From contig JBEIHF010000009.1 of the NCBI GenBank assembly GCA_040381535.1, positions 1 to 64,000 on the forward strand: a stretch of DNA of 64,000 nt, in the 5' to 3' direction. This DNA comes from Micavibrio_A sp040381535 (lineage in GTDB: Bacteria; Pseudomonadota; Alphaproteobacteria; Micavibrionales; Micavibrionaceae). Below are positions 1 to 7,206 of the stretch, piece after piece (position 1 is the first letter of the stretch; each line of letters opens with the position of its first letter). The notes below the pieces were generated by a model. It was not told the DNA's origin and searched no databases. It saw only the letters and a program-made list of their open reading frames with translations. Both the position numbers and the translations under genes were made by a program.

Positions 1-14
1 ATGTCGGACCGCTT

Positions 15-27
15 CGGGAATTTCCCG
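15..27. repeat. Short inverted repeat at the left edge
   Basis: CGGGAA and TTCCCG face each other across one base. The first 100 bases hold no convincing gene; an open frame from base 1 stops at 84 after 27 codons and could equally be the tail of something outside the window. The repeat may be an operator or half of a weak terminator; nothing decides between these. Confidence 0.3.
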
Positions 28-100
28 GTGTTGGTTCTATATTCTCTTTTCCAACTGACACCAGAATTCTCGAAAACGTCCTAACGTTAAGGAGGATTAT

Positions 101-325
101 ATGTCAGTTAGGCTCTTTAAATCACTTTTCTACAAATCCACGCTAATCCAGCAGGAGATCGAGCAGGAGCACCAGCGCCCCTGGCCTGATCGCTTCCGTT
201 TGCTCAAGCTGAAAAAGATCAGGCTATCCATCAAGGATCGTCTGCAGCGCATGCTGGAGACGCATCAAATGACGATGCGTGGGATAAGGCTTGAACCTCA
301 GCCCGTCCGCATCAAAAACCATTAA
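101..325 (+). CDS. YdcH/DUF465-like small protein
   Basis: A 74-residue basic, helical protein. The stretch around residues 17-48 (QEIEQEH, RPWPD, LKKIRLSIKDRL) follows the YdcH/DUF465 pattern of an early helix, a proline/aspartate turn and a lysine-rich helix ending in KDR. Members are small coiled-coil proteins with no settled function. The start is fixed by AAGGAGG at 89-95, five bases before ATG. It is the first of a run of short same-strand genes (amphi-Trp, zf-TFIIB-like, terC), probably one transcript. Its histidine-rich N-terminal part is shorter than usual. Family assignment is from pattern only. Confidence 0.65.
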   Translation: MSVRLFKSLFYKSTLIQQEIEQEHQRPWPDRFRLLKLKKIRLSIKDRLQRMLETHQMTMRGIRLEPQPVRIKNH

Positions 326-343
326 ACCAGAAGGAGAAACAAA

Positions 344-577
344 ATGAGTAATGTTAAAATGAAAAAGCGCGACATCGAGAAAACCTATCCGACAAGTCAG
401 TTTATCGAAAAACTACGCAGGCTTGCGGATTGCCTTGAGAAAGGAGAGCGATTTGATATCCAGATCGCAGGTGAGCGCATTTACGTGCCCGCTCACGCCG
501 TTTTCAACATAGAACATGAACGTGACGCCGAGCAGGAGGAGATCGAATTTCAGGTCACCTGGAAACGCGAAGCTTGA
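344..577 (+). CDS. amphi-Trp domain protein
   Basis: A 77-residue protein with the amphi-Trp layout: a helix LRRLADCLEKGE (about residues 25-36), a short beta segment IQIAGERIYVP, an acidic stretch and a final strand FQVTWKRE carrying the characteristic tryptophan. The family has no known biochemical role; it is usually found among small stress or accessory genes, as here. A strong AAGGAG lies just upstream of ATG 344, and the gene starts 18 bases after the YdcH-like gene, so co-transcription is likely. Confidence 0.7.
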   Translation: MSNVKMKKRDIEKTYPTSQFIEKLRRLADCLEKGERFDIQIAGERIYVPAHAVFNIEHERDAEQEEIEFQVTWKREA

Positions 578-605
578 ACCAATAAAATTAAAGAAAGGAA
601 ATAAA

Positions 606-938
606 ATGCCACTATTAACATCACCAATTGATGGTTCGCCCATGAAGCAGATTAACCGTTTCGGGATCGAGATCGATGTATGCCCTACTTCAGGGGGCAT
701 CTGGCTCGATAAAGGTGAGCTAGAGAAACTTATGATTATCTTGAAAGAAGAATCAGGTAACGACCAACCTTATTCCCCTAACCAGAGAGAAGATGTACGC
801 CATTCTCAGCCTCGGCATAGCGATTATGGTGACGATGAAGACGATGACGATGATGACCGTCATGGCCGTAGTAGCTACGACCGTGGCAACAAGAAAAAAG
901 GCAAGATGTCCAGAATGATGGATATTTTTGATTTTTAG
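606..938 (+). CDS. zf-TFIIB-like protein with degenerate zinc site
   Basis: A 110-residue protein. Residues 1-45 follow the zf-TFIIB (transcription-factor zinc finger) fold signature: a first turn SPIDGSPM, then GIEIDVCPTSGGIWLDKGELEKL. In typical members both turns are CxxC; here only one of the four expected cysteines remains, so zinc binding is doubtful. The C-terminal half is low-complexity: histidine/arginine, a run of Asp/Glu, then a basic GNKKKGK stretch. ATG 606 is preceded by GAAAGGAA and gives the conserved N-terminus; an earlier in-frame ATG at 516 would overlap the amphi-Trp gene. Function unknown. Confidence 0.7.
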   Translation: MPLLTSPIDGSPMKQINRFGIEIDVCPTSGGIWLDKGELEKLMIILKEESGNDQPYSPNQREDVRHSQPRHSDYGDDEDDDDDDRHGRSSYDRGNKKKGKMSRMMDIFDF

Positions 939-951
939 AAAACTTTGCTCA

Positions 952-979
952 GGCGCTTCCCCTTAACAGGGGAAGCGCC
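952..979 (+). other. Perfect 11-bp stem-loop before terC
   Basis: GGCGCTTCCCC and GGGGAAGCGCC pair perfectly around a TTAACA loop, between the zf-TFIIB-like gene and terC. There is no U-tract on either strand, so it is not a standard intrinsic terminator. It may protect mRNA ends, attenuate read-through, or belong to a regulatory leader. I could not recognise the manganese (yybP-ykoY) riboswitch often found before alx/terC genes; the leader is too short. Confidence 0.6.
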
Positions 980-1016
980 AAAAGCGTAATCACTACAAAT
1001 AATTTAAGGATTAATC

Positions 1017-2015
1017 ATGTTTGAGTTTATGTTGAATTTTCTGCAAGCCGATTTTCTCGGAAAAGAAGCGTGGTTCTGGTTTCTATTTATTGGGATCGTC
1101 ATCACACTGCTTGTTCTTGATCTTGGCGTTCTTCATAAAGACAATCATGAGATAGGCGTCAAAGAAAGCCTCTGGATGAGCGCTGGATATATTGCCATCG
1201 CCCTTCTGTTCGGAAGCTGGATCTGGTGGGAAATGGGGCCAGAGTCTGGCATCAACTATATGACCGGATTTTTTGTTGAGAAAACACTGGCCCTTGACAA
1301 CATCTTTGTTATTTCCTTGATATTTGCTTACTTTGCGGTTCCAAAGCTTTACCAGCATCGCGTTTTGTTCTGGGGTATTCTGGGCGTTATCATATTGCGT
1401 GGAATTATGATTGCGCTTGGGGCATCCCTTGTTAGCCAATTCAGTTGGATTCTATTCATTTTCGGCGCTTTCCTCGTCCTCACAGGTATAAAAATGCTCT
1501 TCGCCAGCGGCGATGAGAAGGACATGGGCGAGAATAAGCTCATTAAATTCTTACGCTCAAGGATGCGTGTCACAGAAGAATTTCATGGACAGCGTTTCTT
1601 CGTTAAACAGACCGATCCTAAAACAGGCAAGCTGGCGCAATTTGCAACACCCTTATTTCTTGCTCTGATTATGGTTGAAGTCGCCGATCTCGTTTTTGCA
1701 GTGGATTCCATTCCGGCCATTTTTGCGATCACGACTGATCCTTATATAGTTTATACGAGCAATATCTTTGCCATCCTTGGCTTGCGGGCACTATATTTCG
1801 CCTTGGCTGCCATGATGCACCGCTTTGTGTACCTCAAATATGCTCTTTCAGCTGTTCTGATCTTCATTGGCGGCAAGATATTCTGGAGCCACCTAATGGG
1901 CAAAGTCGATCCAGCAATTTCCTTGTCTGTTACGATTGGAATATTGGCAGCAGGGATTATCTTCTCACTCTTAAAAACTCGCAATGACCAGATTGCGCCT
2001 GAAAAAAAGATATAA
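1017..2015 (+). CDS. TerC/Alx family integral membrane protein
   Basis: A 332-residue polytopic protein with about nine hydrophobic segments. It carries the TerC hallmarks: an acidic pair in FFVEKTLALDNIFV (about residues 86-99) and the later repeat MVEVADLVFAVDSIPAIFAIT, both within membrane segments, with a charged cytoplasmic loop between (GDEKDMGENK). Relatives such as Alx export manganese or act in tellurite/metal stress. Length matches the Alx subgroup. AAGGA precedes ATG 1017 by 7 bases. It follows the small stress-type genes and precedes the htpX fragment, consistent with an accessory stress cluster. The metal specificity cannot be read from sequence. Confidence 0.88.
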   Translation: MFEFMLNFLQADFLGKEAWFWFLFIGIVITLLVLDLGVLHKDNHEIGVKESLWMSAGYIAIALLFGSWIWWEMGPESGINYMTGFFVEKTLALDNIFVISLIFAYFAVPKLYQHRVLFWGILGVIILRGIMIALGASLVSQFSWILFIFGAFLVLTGIKMLFASGDEKDMGENKLIKFLRSRMRVTEEFHGQRFFVKQTDPKTGKLAQFATPLFLALIMVEVADLVFAVDSIPAIFAITTDPYIVYTSNIFAILGLRALYFALAAMMHRFVYLKYALSAVLIFIGGKIFWSHLMGKVDPAISLSVTIGILAAGIIFSLLKTRNDQIAPEKKI

Positions 2016-2025
2016 GAAGGATTTA

Positions 2026-2184
2026 ATGAATATTTTTAAAACAGCTATTCTTCTGGCTGGGCTGACCGCCCTATTCGGGTGGGCTGGCTGGGCCATCGGT
2101 GGGCAGTTGGGGTTGATCATAGCCCTGATGATCGCCGCCGCGATGATTGTAGACAGTCGCTCTAATCCTTGGGGGATAGCTTAA
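2026..2184 (+). pseudogene. htpX: N-terminal fragment of HtpX membrane protease
   Basis: The 52 residues from ATG 2026 read MNIFKTAILLAGLTALF, then a glycine-rich turn and a second hydrophobic helix LGLIIALMIAAAMI. This is the usual N-terminus of HtpX, a roughly 280-300-residue zinc metalloprotease of the inner membrane. The frame ends at NPWGIA where HtpX would continue to its HExxH site, and no further HtpX sequence follows; the next gene is unrelated. It is therefore a truncated remnant, although a standalone two-helix peptide with a good AAGGA site could still be made. Confidence 0.7.
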
Positions 2185-2185
2185 A

Positions 2186-2899
2186 ATGAAATTCTTGGTT
2201 TTTCTTAGTGCATTCTTGGTCTCTTGGCCCGCAGTCGCCAGTGTCTTGTCCGTCAGTTCTCCGGATGTAAAGCAAGGCGAATGGAGCGTAGAAACGGGCA
2301 TGTCGTGGGAAATGGATGACGACTCGGAGAAGGATGATGTTCGTGAATATGCGTTCGAGATCGGGTATAGCCCGACTTATTTCTGGAACACGGCTTTTGA
2401 GTTTTCAGCCGAGCAACAGGAGGGCAATGCCGAATACGCAGTCACGGCTTGGAAAAATACGCTCCAGTTCGTAAAACAGAATTCAGAATCTCCTTTGTCT
2501 GCGGGTTTGCGCCTTCAATACGAAAAAGCGCATATAGATGGTGACGCTGATGAAATTACGGCGCGTTTATTGCTCCGTCATCAAAACAAAATCCTTGATA
2601 CCAGATTCAATATCGGCGTTGAAAGAGAAATAGGCTCTGATGCTGAAAGTGATTTAGCGGGAGATGTCCGTGCCAGCGTTCGCTATAAATGGAGCGACGA
2701 TTTTAAACCCTCTATTGATTATCTTGGCGATACGGGAAGCCTCCATAATCTCCAAGGTTTTGAAAACCAGGATCATCGCATAGGTCCAGTTTTATATGGC
2801 AGTTTTGATGATATTTCCTATGAAGCAGGGTATTTAACAGGATTTTCCAATAAGGCTTTTGATCATACTTTTAAAATTGCCTTTGGGTTGTCGTTTTAA
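2186..2899 (+). CDS. Secreted outer-membrane-type beta-barrel protein
   Basis: A 237-residue protein with a clear signal peptide (MKFLVFLSAFLVSWPAVAS, cleavage likely after AVA). The rest alternates short hydrophobic/aromatic strands with acidic turns (for example YAFEIGYSPTYFW, ARLLLRHQNK, ASVRYKWSD) and ends in the terminal phenylalanine of FKIAFGLSF, the usual signal for BamA-assembled barrels. About 10-12 strands are plausible. It begins one base after the HtpX fragment's stop, so they share a transcript. No specific family recognised; porin-like or adhesin-type roles are both open. Confidence 0.65.
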   Translation: MKFLVFLSAFLVSWPAVASVLSVSSPDVKQGEWSVETGMSWEMDDDSEKDDVREYAFEIGYSPTYFWNTAFEFSAEQQEGNAEYAVTAWKNTLQFVKQNSESPLSAGLRLQYEKAHIDGDADEITARLLLRHQNKILDTRFNIGVEREIGSDAESDLAGDVRASVRYKWSDDFKPSIDYLGDTGSLHNLQGFENQDHRIGPVLYGSFDDISYEAGYLTGFSNKAFDHTFKIAFGLSF

Positions 2900-2987
2900 T
2901 CTATATCTCATCTATACATCACAGTTTTTTCTTATTTATCCGAATTCACTCCGGACTTAGACTCCTCTAAAGGGGGCGGCTCAAAAT

Positions 2988-3224
2988 GTGAATGATGAAA
3001 TTTTCGCCGATCTTTATGGAGATTCGGCGGGAATTCTTTTCGTGAATAAAGGCAAGCCTAAGTCGCCGAAAGAAGCTGAAACAATAGCCGCTCAGATCAG
3101 CATCATTGCTGGTGCAGATGGTTCGCTCCAGTACCAAGAAATGACGGTTTTGAAGGGGGTTCCTTCTTCCTGGGAACCTTGGCAAGATAAGATGGTGCCG
3201 TCGAGAGGATATGTACCTCGATAA
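2988..3224 (+). CDS. Hypothetical protein ending inside a tRNA-derived repeat
   Basis: A 78-codon frame from GTG 2988, with AGGGGG about 12 bases upstream. The middle (KPKSPKEAETIAAQISI) is helical and charged; no family recognised. The last ten codons run through a copy of the tRNA-Thr 3' end (3193-3219), so the C-terminus MVPSRGYVPR is created by that copy. This suggests the original gene was truncated or fused by an integration event. It may not be a functional gene. Confidence 0.35.
   Translation: MNDEIFADLYGDSAGILFVNKGKPKSPKEAETIAAQISIIAGADGSLQYQEMTVLKGVPSSWEPWQDKMVPSRGYVPR
3193..3219. repeat. att-like copy of the tRNA-Thr 3' end
   Basis: The first 17 bases, TGGTGCCGTCGAGAGGA, are identical to 4747-4763, the 3' terminal part (CCA end and T-arm) of the tRNA-Thr gene. 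Extended to 27 bases, 24 match. It is in direct orientation to the tRNA copy, as expected for attL/attR of an element inserted at a tRNA 3' end. The enclosed segment is about 1.55 kb. Confidence 0.7.
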
Positions 3225-3406
3225 AAAAATGTACTTAATTTCAATTACTTAGAACTAAATAATCTTTGCCAAATGCAACAAAAAAATGCTACATCAAGTT
3301 ATTCTTCTTCGAGCTCGGTATTATCGGCGTATTTCAAATTCTTAACGAGCAAGGCTCGTAATTTTATATGTAAAGCCCAACGAAAACCCAAAATGCCTTT
3401 ACAGAT

Positions 3407-4066
3407 CTAAAAAAGCGGGAAAAGAATTTTCGGGTTTTTGATAGGTACGCCGAGAGACCAGTTAAATTCGAATTGCTGGCGAAAAGTGTCGGCGACACTC
3501 TGGCTGCGGATCAGGATGATGCGCATGGGGTTCCAATGGATCAGCGCATATTTGTCGGCGTAAACAAAATAGGGGATTTGCCCGAAAACTGCCTTGGGCA
3601 CACAGCGGTAGGAATCATCCGCGCCGACACAGACATTATCGCCTTCCTTAATCAAAAGGCGTGAACGAATACCGGCCTTGAATCTCCGCTTCATTTCATC
3701 ACCGACCTTATCGCCATAGACATCGAACCACAGTTTTTCGTCCATGCCGCTCATCAGCATCTCCCCGCCTGTGCCCTGAAGCGTCACCACCACGTCATCC
3801 CAGATTTTCTGAATCGCATCGCTGTCTTCAAGAATATCGATCTTGAAAATCTCTTTGCGCAAATCGACGCCAGTTTCACCCAGAAATTCGACACCGTTCG
3901 TCTCAAACGCCTTTTGAATGGCATCGATTGTGCCGGAACGCGGGTTACCGGTGTTTTGCTCCAGCCGCGCTATCGCGGGTATGGAAACGCCGCTCACTTG
4001 CGCCAATTGGCTTTGTTTCCAGCCTAAAAGTGCCCGCGCGGCGCGGATTTGCGTGATGGATATCAT
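3407..4066 (-). CDS. XRE regulator with C-terminal sensor-like domain
   Basis: A 219-residue protein. Residues 3-60 form an XRE helix-turn-helix (QIRAARALLGWKQSQLA, VSIPAIARLEQ). A linker (GVEFL) leads to a C-terminal domain of about 140 residues ending around IPYFVYADKYALIHW. The same domain occurs in the protein at 53905-54627, which is a clear paralogue across its whole length. It reads like a small-molecule or phospholipase-D-like sensor domain, but the ligand is unknown. It diverges from the gene at 4206 across a 139-bp region with a strong promoter, so it probably controls that gene and itself. It lies inside the tRNA-bounded unit. Confidence 0.8.
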   Translation of the reverse strand: MISITQIRAARALLGWKQSQLAQVSGVSIPAIARLEQNTGNPRSGTIDAIQKAFETNGVEFLGETGVDLRKEIFKIDILEDSDAIQKIWDDVVVTLQGTGGEMLMSGMDEKLWFDVYGDKVGDEMKRRFKAGIRSRLLIKEGDNVCVGADDSYRCVPKAVFGQIPYFVYADKYALIHWNPMRIILIRSQSVADTFRQQFEFNWSLGVPIKNPKILFPLF

Positions 4067-4114
4067 TTCGGCTCCCTAAAGATTTATAATATATCATAAG
4101 CAAATTAAAAAACA

Positions 4115-4154
4115 GCATTATTAGTTTGACATAATCAAAATCGTTGTATATAAC
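4115..4154 (+). promoter_or_regulatory. Sigma70 promoter with adjacent candidate operator
   Basis: TTGACA (4126-4131) and TATAAC (4149-4154) are 17 bases apart and point toward the gene at 4206. GCATTATTAGT (4115-4125) abuts the -35 box; the same 11 bases recur at 54644-54654 next to the paralogous regulator, making it a candidate binding site for the XRE proteins. Confidence 0.65.
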
Positions 4155-4205
4155 ATCACATAAGATAAATTAATGTTATTATAAAACAATAAGAGGATAT
4201 TCAAA

Positions 4206-4676
4206 ATGAGACGCGATGTATTTGCAAAGGCAGCTAGCGGCCATAACGCAAAAGATGGACTAAAAAACCTTAAGGTGCCCACTTGTACTATGGGGGATCG
4301 CATCCTGTGGCTAGGCAATGACGGAAAGATCGTAATTGCGCCAAAGCCACCTAAAGAAAATTTACTTCCTGAATCCTCTAGCTTGGTCGTTAGCAACGAT
4401 GGCAGATGCACCGCCTCGCTGATAGACGGTGTGCTTCAGCCCGCTTGGCTTAATCGGTATGACCCTCATTATGTTGCGCCATGGGAGAAAAGTTTTACTG
4501 ATGATCGCCTGAAAGGGGCACGCCTTACTGGTATAAGATTAATATATGGAGATAGTGTTGTGATTAAAGCCGTAACGCCTGATGCCCAAACTATACAATT
4601 TACATGTTTTCAGGATCGACGAGGTTTAGAAATTGAAGAAGACCACTCCTTCTGGCCTGACCAAAAACTAGTTTAG
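4206..4676 (+). CDS. Unknown protein paired with XRE regulator
   Basis: A 156-residue soluble protein with no signal peptide or membrane segment. Visible are an N-terminal basic part (MRRDVFAKAASGHNAKDG), a beta-rich centre (ILWLGNDGKIVIAP, SLVVSNDG) and a C-terminal part with IRLIYGDSVVIKAVTPDA and a CFQDRRG turn. I recognise no family. It has its own strong promoter and a good AGAGGA site, and diverges from the XRE regulator at 3407; both sit between the tRNA-Thr repeats. It could be cargo of a minimal integrated element; toxin, anti-phage and metabolic roles are all untested. Confidence 0.6.
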   Translation: MRRDVFAKAASGHNAKDGLKNLKVPTCTMGDRILWLGNDGKIVIAPKPPKENLLPESSSLVVSNDGRCTASLIDGVLQPAWLNRYDPHYVAPWEKSFTDDRLKGARLTGIRLIYGDSVVIKAVTPDAQTIQFTCFQDRRGLEIEEDHSFWPDQKLV

Positions 4677-4746
4677 TATTAGAAATAAGAACTTACAGCT
4701 TATAATAGGATCTACTTTGCAGCTGAGGCGCCCAATAGTAAGAAAG

Positions 4747-4821
4747 TGGTGCCGTCGAGAGGAATTGAACCTCCGACCCACGCATTACGAATGCGTTGCT
4801 CTACCCCTGAGCTACGACGGC
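4747..4821 (-). tRNA. tRNA-Thr (anticodon CGT)
   Basis: On the minus strand a full cloverleaf is readable: acceptor GCCGTCG pairs with CGACGGC, D-arm GCTC/GAGC, anticodon stem ACGCA/TGCGT around loop TTCGTAA giving anticodon CGT (reads ACG, threonine), T-arm with TTCAATT loop, and an encoded CCA end. Its 3' end is duplicated at 3193-3219, marking it as an integration target. Confidence 0.95.
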
Positions 4822-4913
4822 GCACGGGCGCGAATATAGGAGAGGGGGGTGGCCCTCGCAAGGCTTTTTTGCCGCACGATTTGACGCTTCCCGATAAATC
4901 CTCTACATAGGCC

Positions 4914-5011
4914 TCGGAAGGTCGGCGCAGGCGGGAGTTTCGCCAATCCGGTCAGGGCCGAAAGGCAGCAGCCGCAACGAATTTGCTCTCGGGTTGTGTC
5001 CGGCCTTCCAC
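4914..5011 (+). ncRNA. ffs: Signal recognition particle RNA (4.5S type)
   Basis: The conserved domain IV core GGTCAGGGCCGAAAGGCAGC lies at 4950-4969, followed by AGCC. The ends pair: GGAAGGTCGG (4916-4925) with CCCGGCC-like CCGGCCTTCC (5000-5009), giving a hairpin of about 97 nt, the usual size of bacterial 4.5S RNA. It binds Ffh and targets membrane proteins to FtsY/SecYEG. It lies just upstream of dnaX, a common neighbour. The rest of 4822-5175 shows no gene. Confidence 0.9.
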
Positions 5012-5178
5012 TTGCTCCCCTCATATCCGCGCCCTTTACTTTCAGCACGAGCGCTTTCAAGCAGGTTGTGCGCTTCCCCTTCATGCTCTCGAAGCTGCTT
5101 AACATTATGAAAATATAAAGCTTTTTGGTTAAGTCCATAATGTTTGAAATGGCTTCGGAATCGCTCTAGTTATAAGTG

Positions 5179-6873
5179 ATGTCCGATACAGCTAAAGAAT
5201 ACCGCGTTCTCGCGCGAAAATACCGTCCGAAAAATTTCGATGATTTGATTGGTCAGGATGCTCTGGTTCGTACCCTGAAGAACGCCATTGAAAGCGGACG
5301 CATCGCCCATGCCTTTATGCTCACGGGTATTCGCGGCGTCGGAAAAACCACCACGGCCCGTATTATCGCGAAGGCTCTGAACTATGCGGGACCCGATGGC
5401 AAGGCCGGCCCCACGACGGGTAATACGGATGATTGCGAAATCTGCAAGGCGATCACCGAAGATCGGCACCCAGATGTGTTTGAGATGGATGCCGCATCCC
5501 GCACGGGTGTTGACGACATCCGTGAGATTCTCGATGGCGTGCGCTATGCACCCACAAGTTCGCGTTACAAAATCTATATTATCGACGAAGTGCATATGCT
5601 TTCCAAAAACGCGTTCAACGCGCTTTTGAAAACACTGGAGGAACCACCCCCGCATGTTAAATTTATTTTCGCCACAACGGAAATTCGCAAAGTTCCTGTG
5701 ACGGTGCTTTCACGTTGCCAGCGTTTCGATCTACGCCGCATCGATGCCACAACCCTTGCCGACTATTACAAAAAAATCTGCCAATGGGAAAAAGTGAAAT
5801 GCGACGATGAAGCACTGTCGCTGATCTCCCGCGCCGCCGATGGCTCCGCGCGTGACGGTCTTTCTATGCTCGACCAAGCCATTGCGCTTTCCCAAGGCGC
5901 TGTCACCGCACTAAAAGTGAAAGAGATGCTAGGGCTTGCGGACCGCGGCCTCGTTCTTGATCTGCTTGAAAAAGCGGTGAAGGGCGAATGTGAATCTGCG
6001 CTAGCGACTATGGATGATCTGTACAGGAAAGGTGCGGACCCGTCCGTGATTATCGGCGATATGCTGGATTTATCCCATCTTCTAACGAAACTTCGCGCCG
6101 TGCCTTCGATGAAAGATTCTCTGCAGGTAATGGCCCGTGAAGAAATGGATCGCGCCGCCGATCTGGCTTCCAAACTTTCCATGCCTGCGCTCGCGCGCGT
6201 GTGGCAGATATTGCTCAAGGGCTTGAACGAAGTGAATTTCGCCCCCGTGCCGCAAAAGGCTGCTGAGATGGTGGTGATACGCCTTGCCTATTCCGCTGAT
6301 CTTCCCGATCCTGCAGAACTCATCAAAAAACTCAAAGACGGTCCGCCTATATCAAGCGGTGCATCGCCTATCGCACCTCCGCCATCGGGCGGCGGATCGT
6401 ATCAAACCGTCAATGTCGCCGCTAACCATGGCGGCAATGGCGGCGGCGCTTCCACGGCTGCGGCCGTGAAAGTCGAAACCGCTTTGGCGCCCACGCCCAT
6501 CACGGCGATTGCATCCTTGCAGGATGTACGCTCTCTTCTCCAACAGGCGGGTGAAATGATGCTGGCGACGCAAGTGTATTTGAACGTGCATCTGGTAAAA
6601 CTGGAAGAGGGGCGTTTGGAATACCGCCCCGCCGCGAACGCTTCGCCGAACCTCGCGCAGGAGCTTACCATCGCTCTCAAAGCCGCGACGGGCAAACGCT
6701 GGATGGTTACGGTTTCGACCTCTCCCGGCCAGATGACATTGGCCGAAGGCGAGAAGGCGGCACAGCAGGAATGTTTTGATAAAGTCCTGGCCAACACTCT
6801 TGTTAAACAAGTGTTCGACATTTTCCCCGAAGCGGAATTGAAAGCCATTCATAATAAAGCGGATTTGCAATGA
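5179..6873 (+). CDS. dnaX: DNA polymerase III subunits gamma/tau
   Basis: Clamp-loader ATPase that loads the DnaN ring at replication forks. From ATG 5179 (GTG 5176 is also possible; no clear ribosome site) the product has 564 residues: AAA+ domain with Walker A GIRGVGKT at 50-57, Walker B region IIDEVHML near 130 and sensor SRCQRFDL; clamp-loader domain III; a proline/glycine linker (about 390-430); and a tau-type C-terminal domain. The zinc module is reduced: only C-x2-C (DDCEICK) remains of the four cysteines known in E. coli. The stop overlaps the ybaB start by 4 bases. Confidence 0.95.
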   Translation: MSDTAKEYRVLARKYRPKNFDDLIGQDALVRTLKNAIESGRIAHAFMLTGIRGVGKTTTARIIAKALNYAGPDGKAGPTTGNTDDCEICKAITEDRHPDVFEMDAASRTGVDDIREILDGVRYAPTSSRYKIYIIDEVHMLSKNAFNALLKTLEEPPPHVKFIFATTEIRKVPVTVLSRCQRFDLRRIDATTLADYYKKICQWEKVKCDDEALSLISRAADGSARDGLSMLDQAIALSQGAVTALKVKEMLGLADRGLVLDLLEKAVKGECESALATMDDLYRKGADPSVIIGDMLDLSHLLTKLRAVPSMKDSLQVMAREEMDRAADLASKLSMPALARVWQILLKGLNEVNFAPVPQKAAEMVVIRLAYSADLPDPAELIKKLKDGPPISSGASPIAPPPSGGGSYQTVNVAANHGGNGGGASTAAAVKVETALAPTPITAIASLQDVRSLLQQAGEMMLATQVYLNVHLVKLEEGRLEYRPAANASPNLAQELTIALKAATGKRWMVTVSTSPGQMTLAEGEKAAQQECFDKVLANTLVKQVFDIFPEAELKAIHNKADLQ

Positions 6874-7205
6874 ACATCGCCAAGATGATGCAACAAGCGA
6901 AAGCCATGCAAACCAAAATGCAAGATATGCAAGAACGCATGGGCCATGTGAATGTCGAAGGCAATGCCGGCGGCGGCGCGGTGCGCGTCACCATGACCTG
7001 CAAAGGTCAATGCAAAGGTATCGCGCTTGATGCTTCCGTCGTGAAAGCCGATGATAAGGAAATGCTCGAAGATTTGCTGATGGCCGCTATCAACGATGCC
7101 AAAGCCAAAGGCGATGCGAAGATGGCCGAAGAAACCCAAAAGATGATGGCCGATATGGGCCTTCCCCCCAATGCTTTGGGCGGTGGCGGCGGTTTACCGT
7201 TCTGA
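6870..7205 (+). CDS. ybaB: YbaB/EbfC nucleoid-associated protein
   Basis: A 111-residue protein with the family signature: N-terminal helix of MNIAKMMQQAKAMQTKMQ, the glycine turn GNAGGGAVRVTMTCKGQ and a closing helix ending in a glycine-rich GGGGGLPF tail. YbaB dimers bind DNA non-specifically and shape the nucleoid. Start overlaps the dnaX stop (ATGA), so the two are translationally coupled. In many bacteria recR follows; here the next gene is xth. Confidence 0.92.
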   Translation: MNIAKMMQQAKAMQTKMQDMQERMGHVNVEGNAGGGAVRVTMTCKGQCKGIALDASVVKADDKEMLEDLLMAAINDAKAKGDAKMAEETQKMMADMGLPPNALGGGGGLPF

Positions 7206-7206
7206 C

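Noticed and set aside
939..1016. Possible manganese riboswitch before terC
   Set aside because: Only 78 bases and one simple hairpin; the two-helix yybP-ykoY fold is not recognisable.
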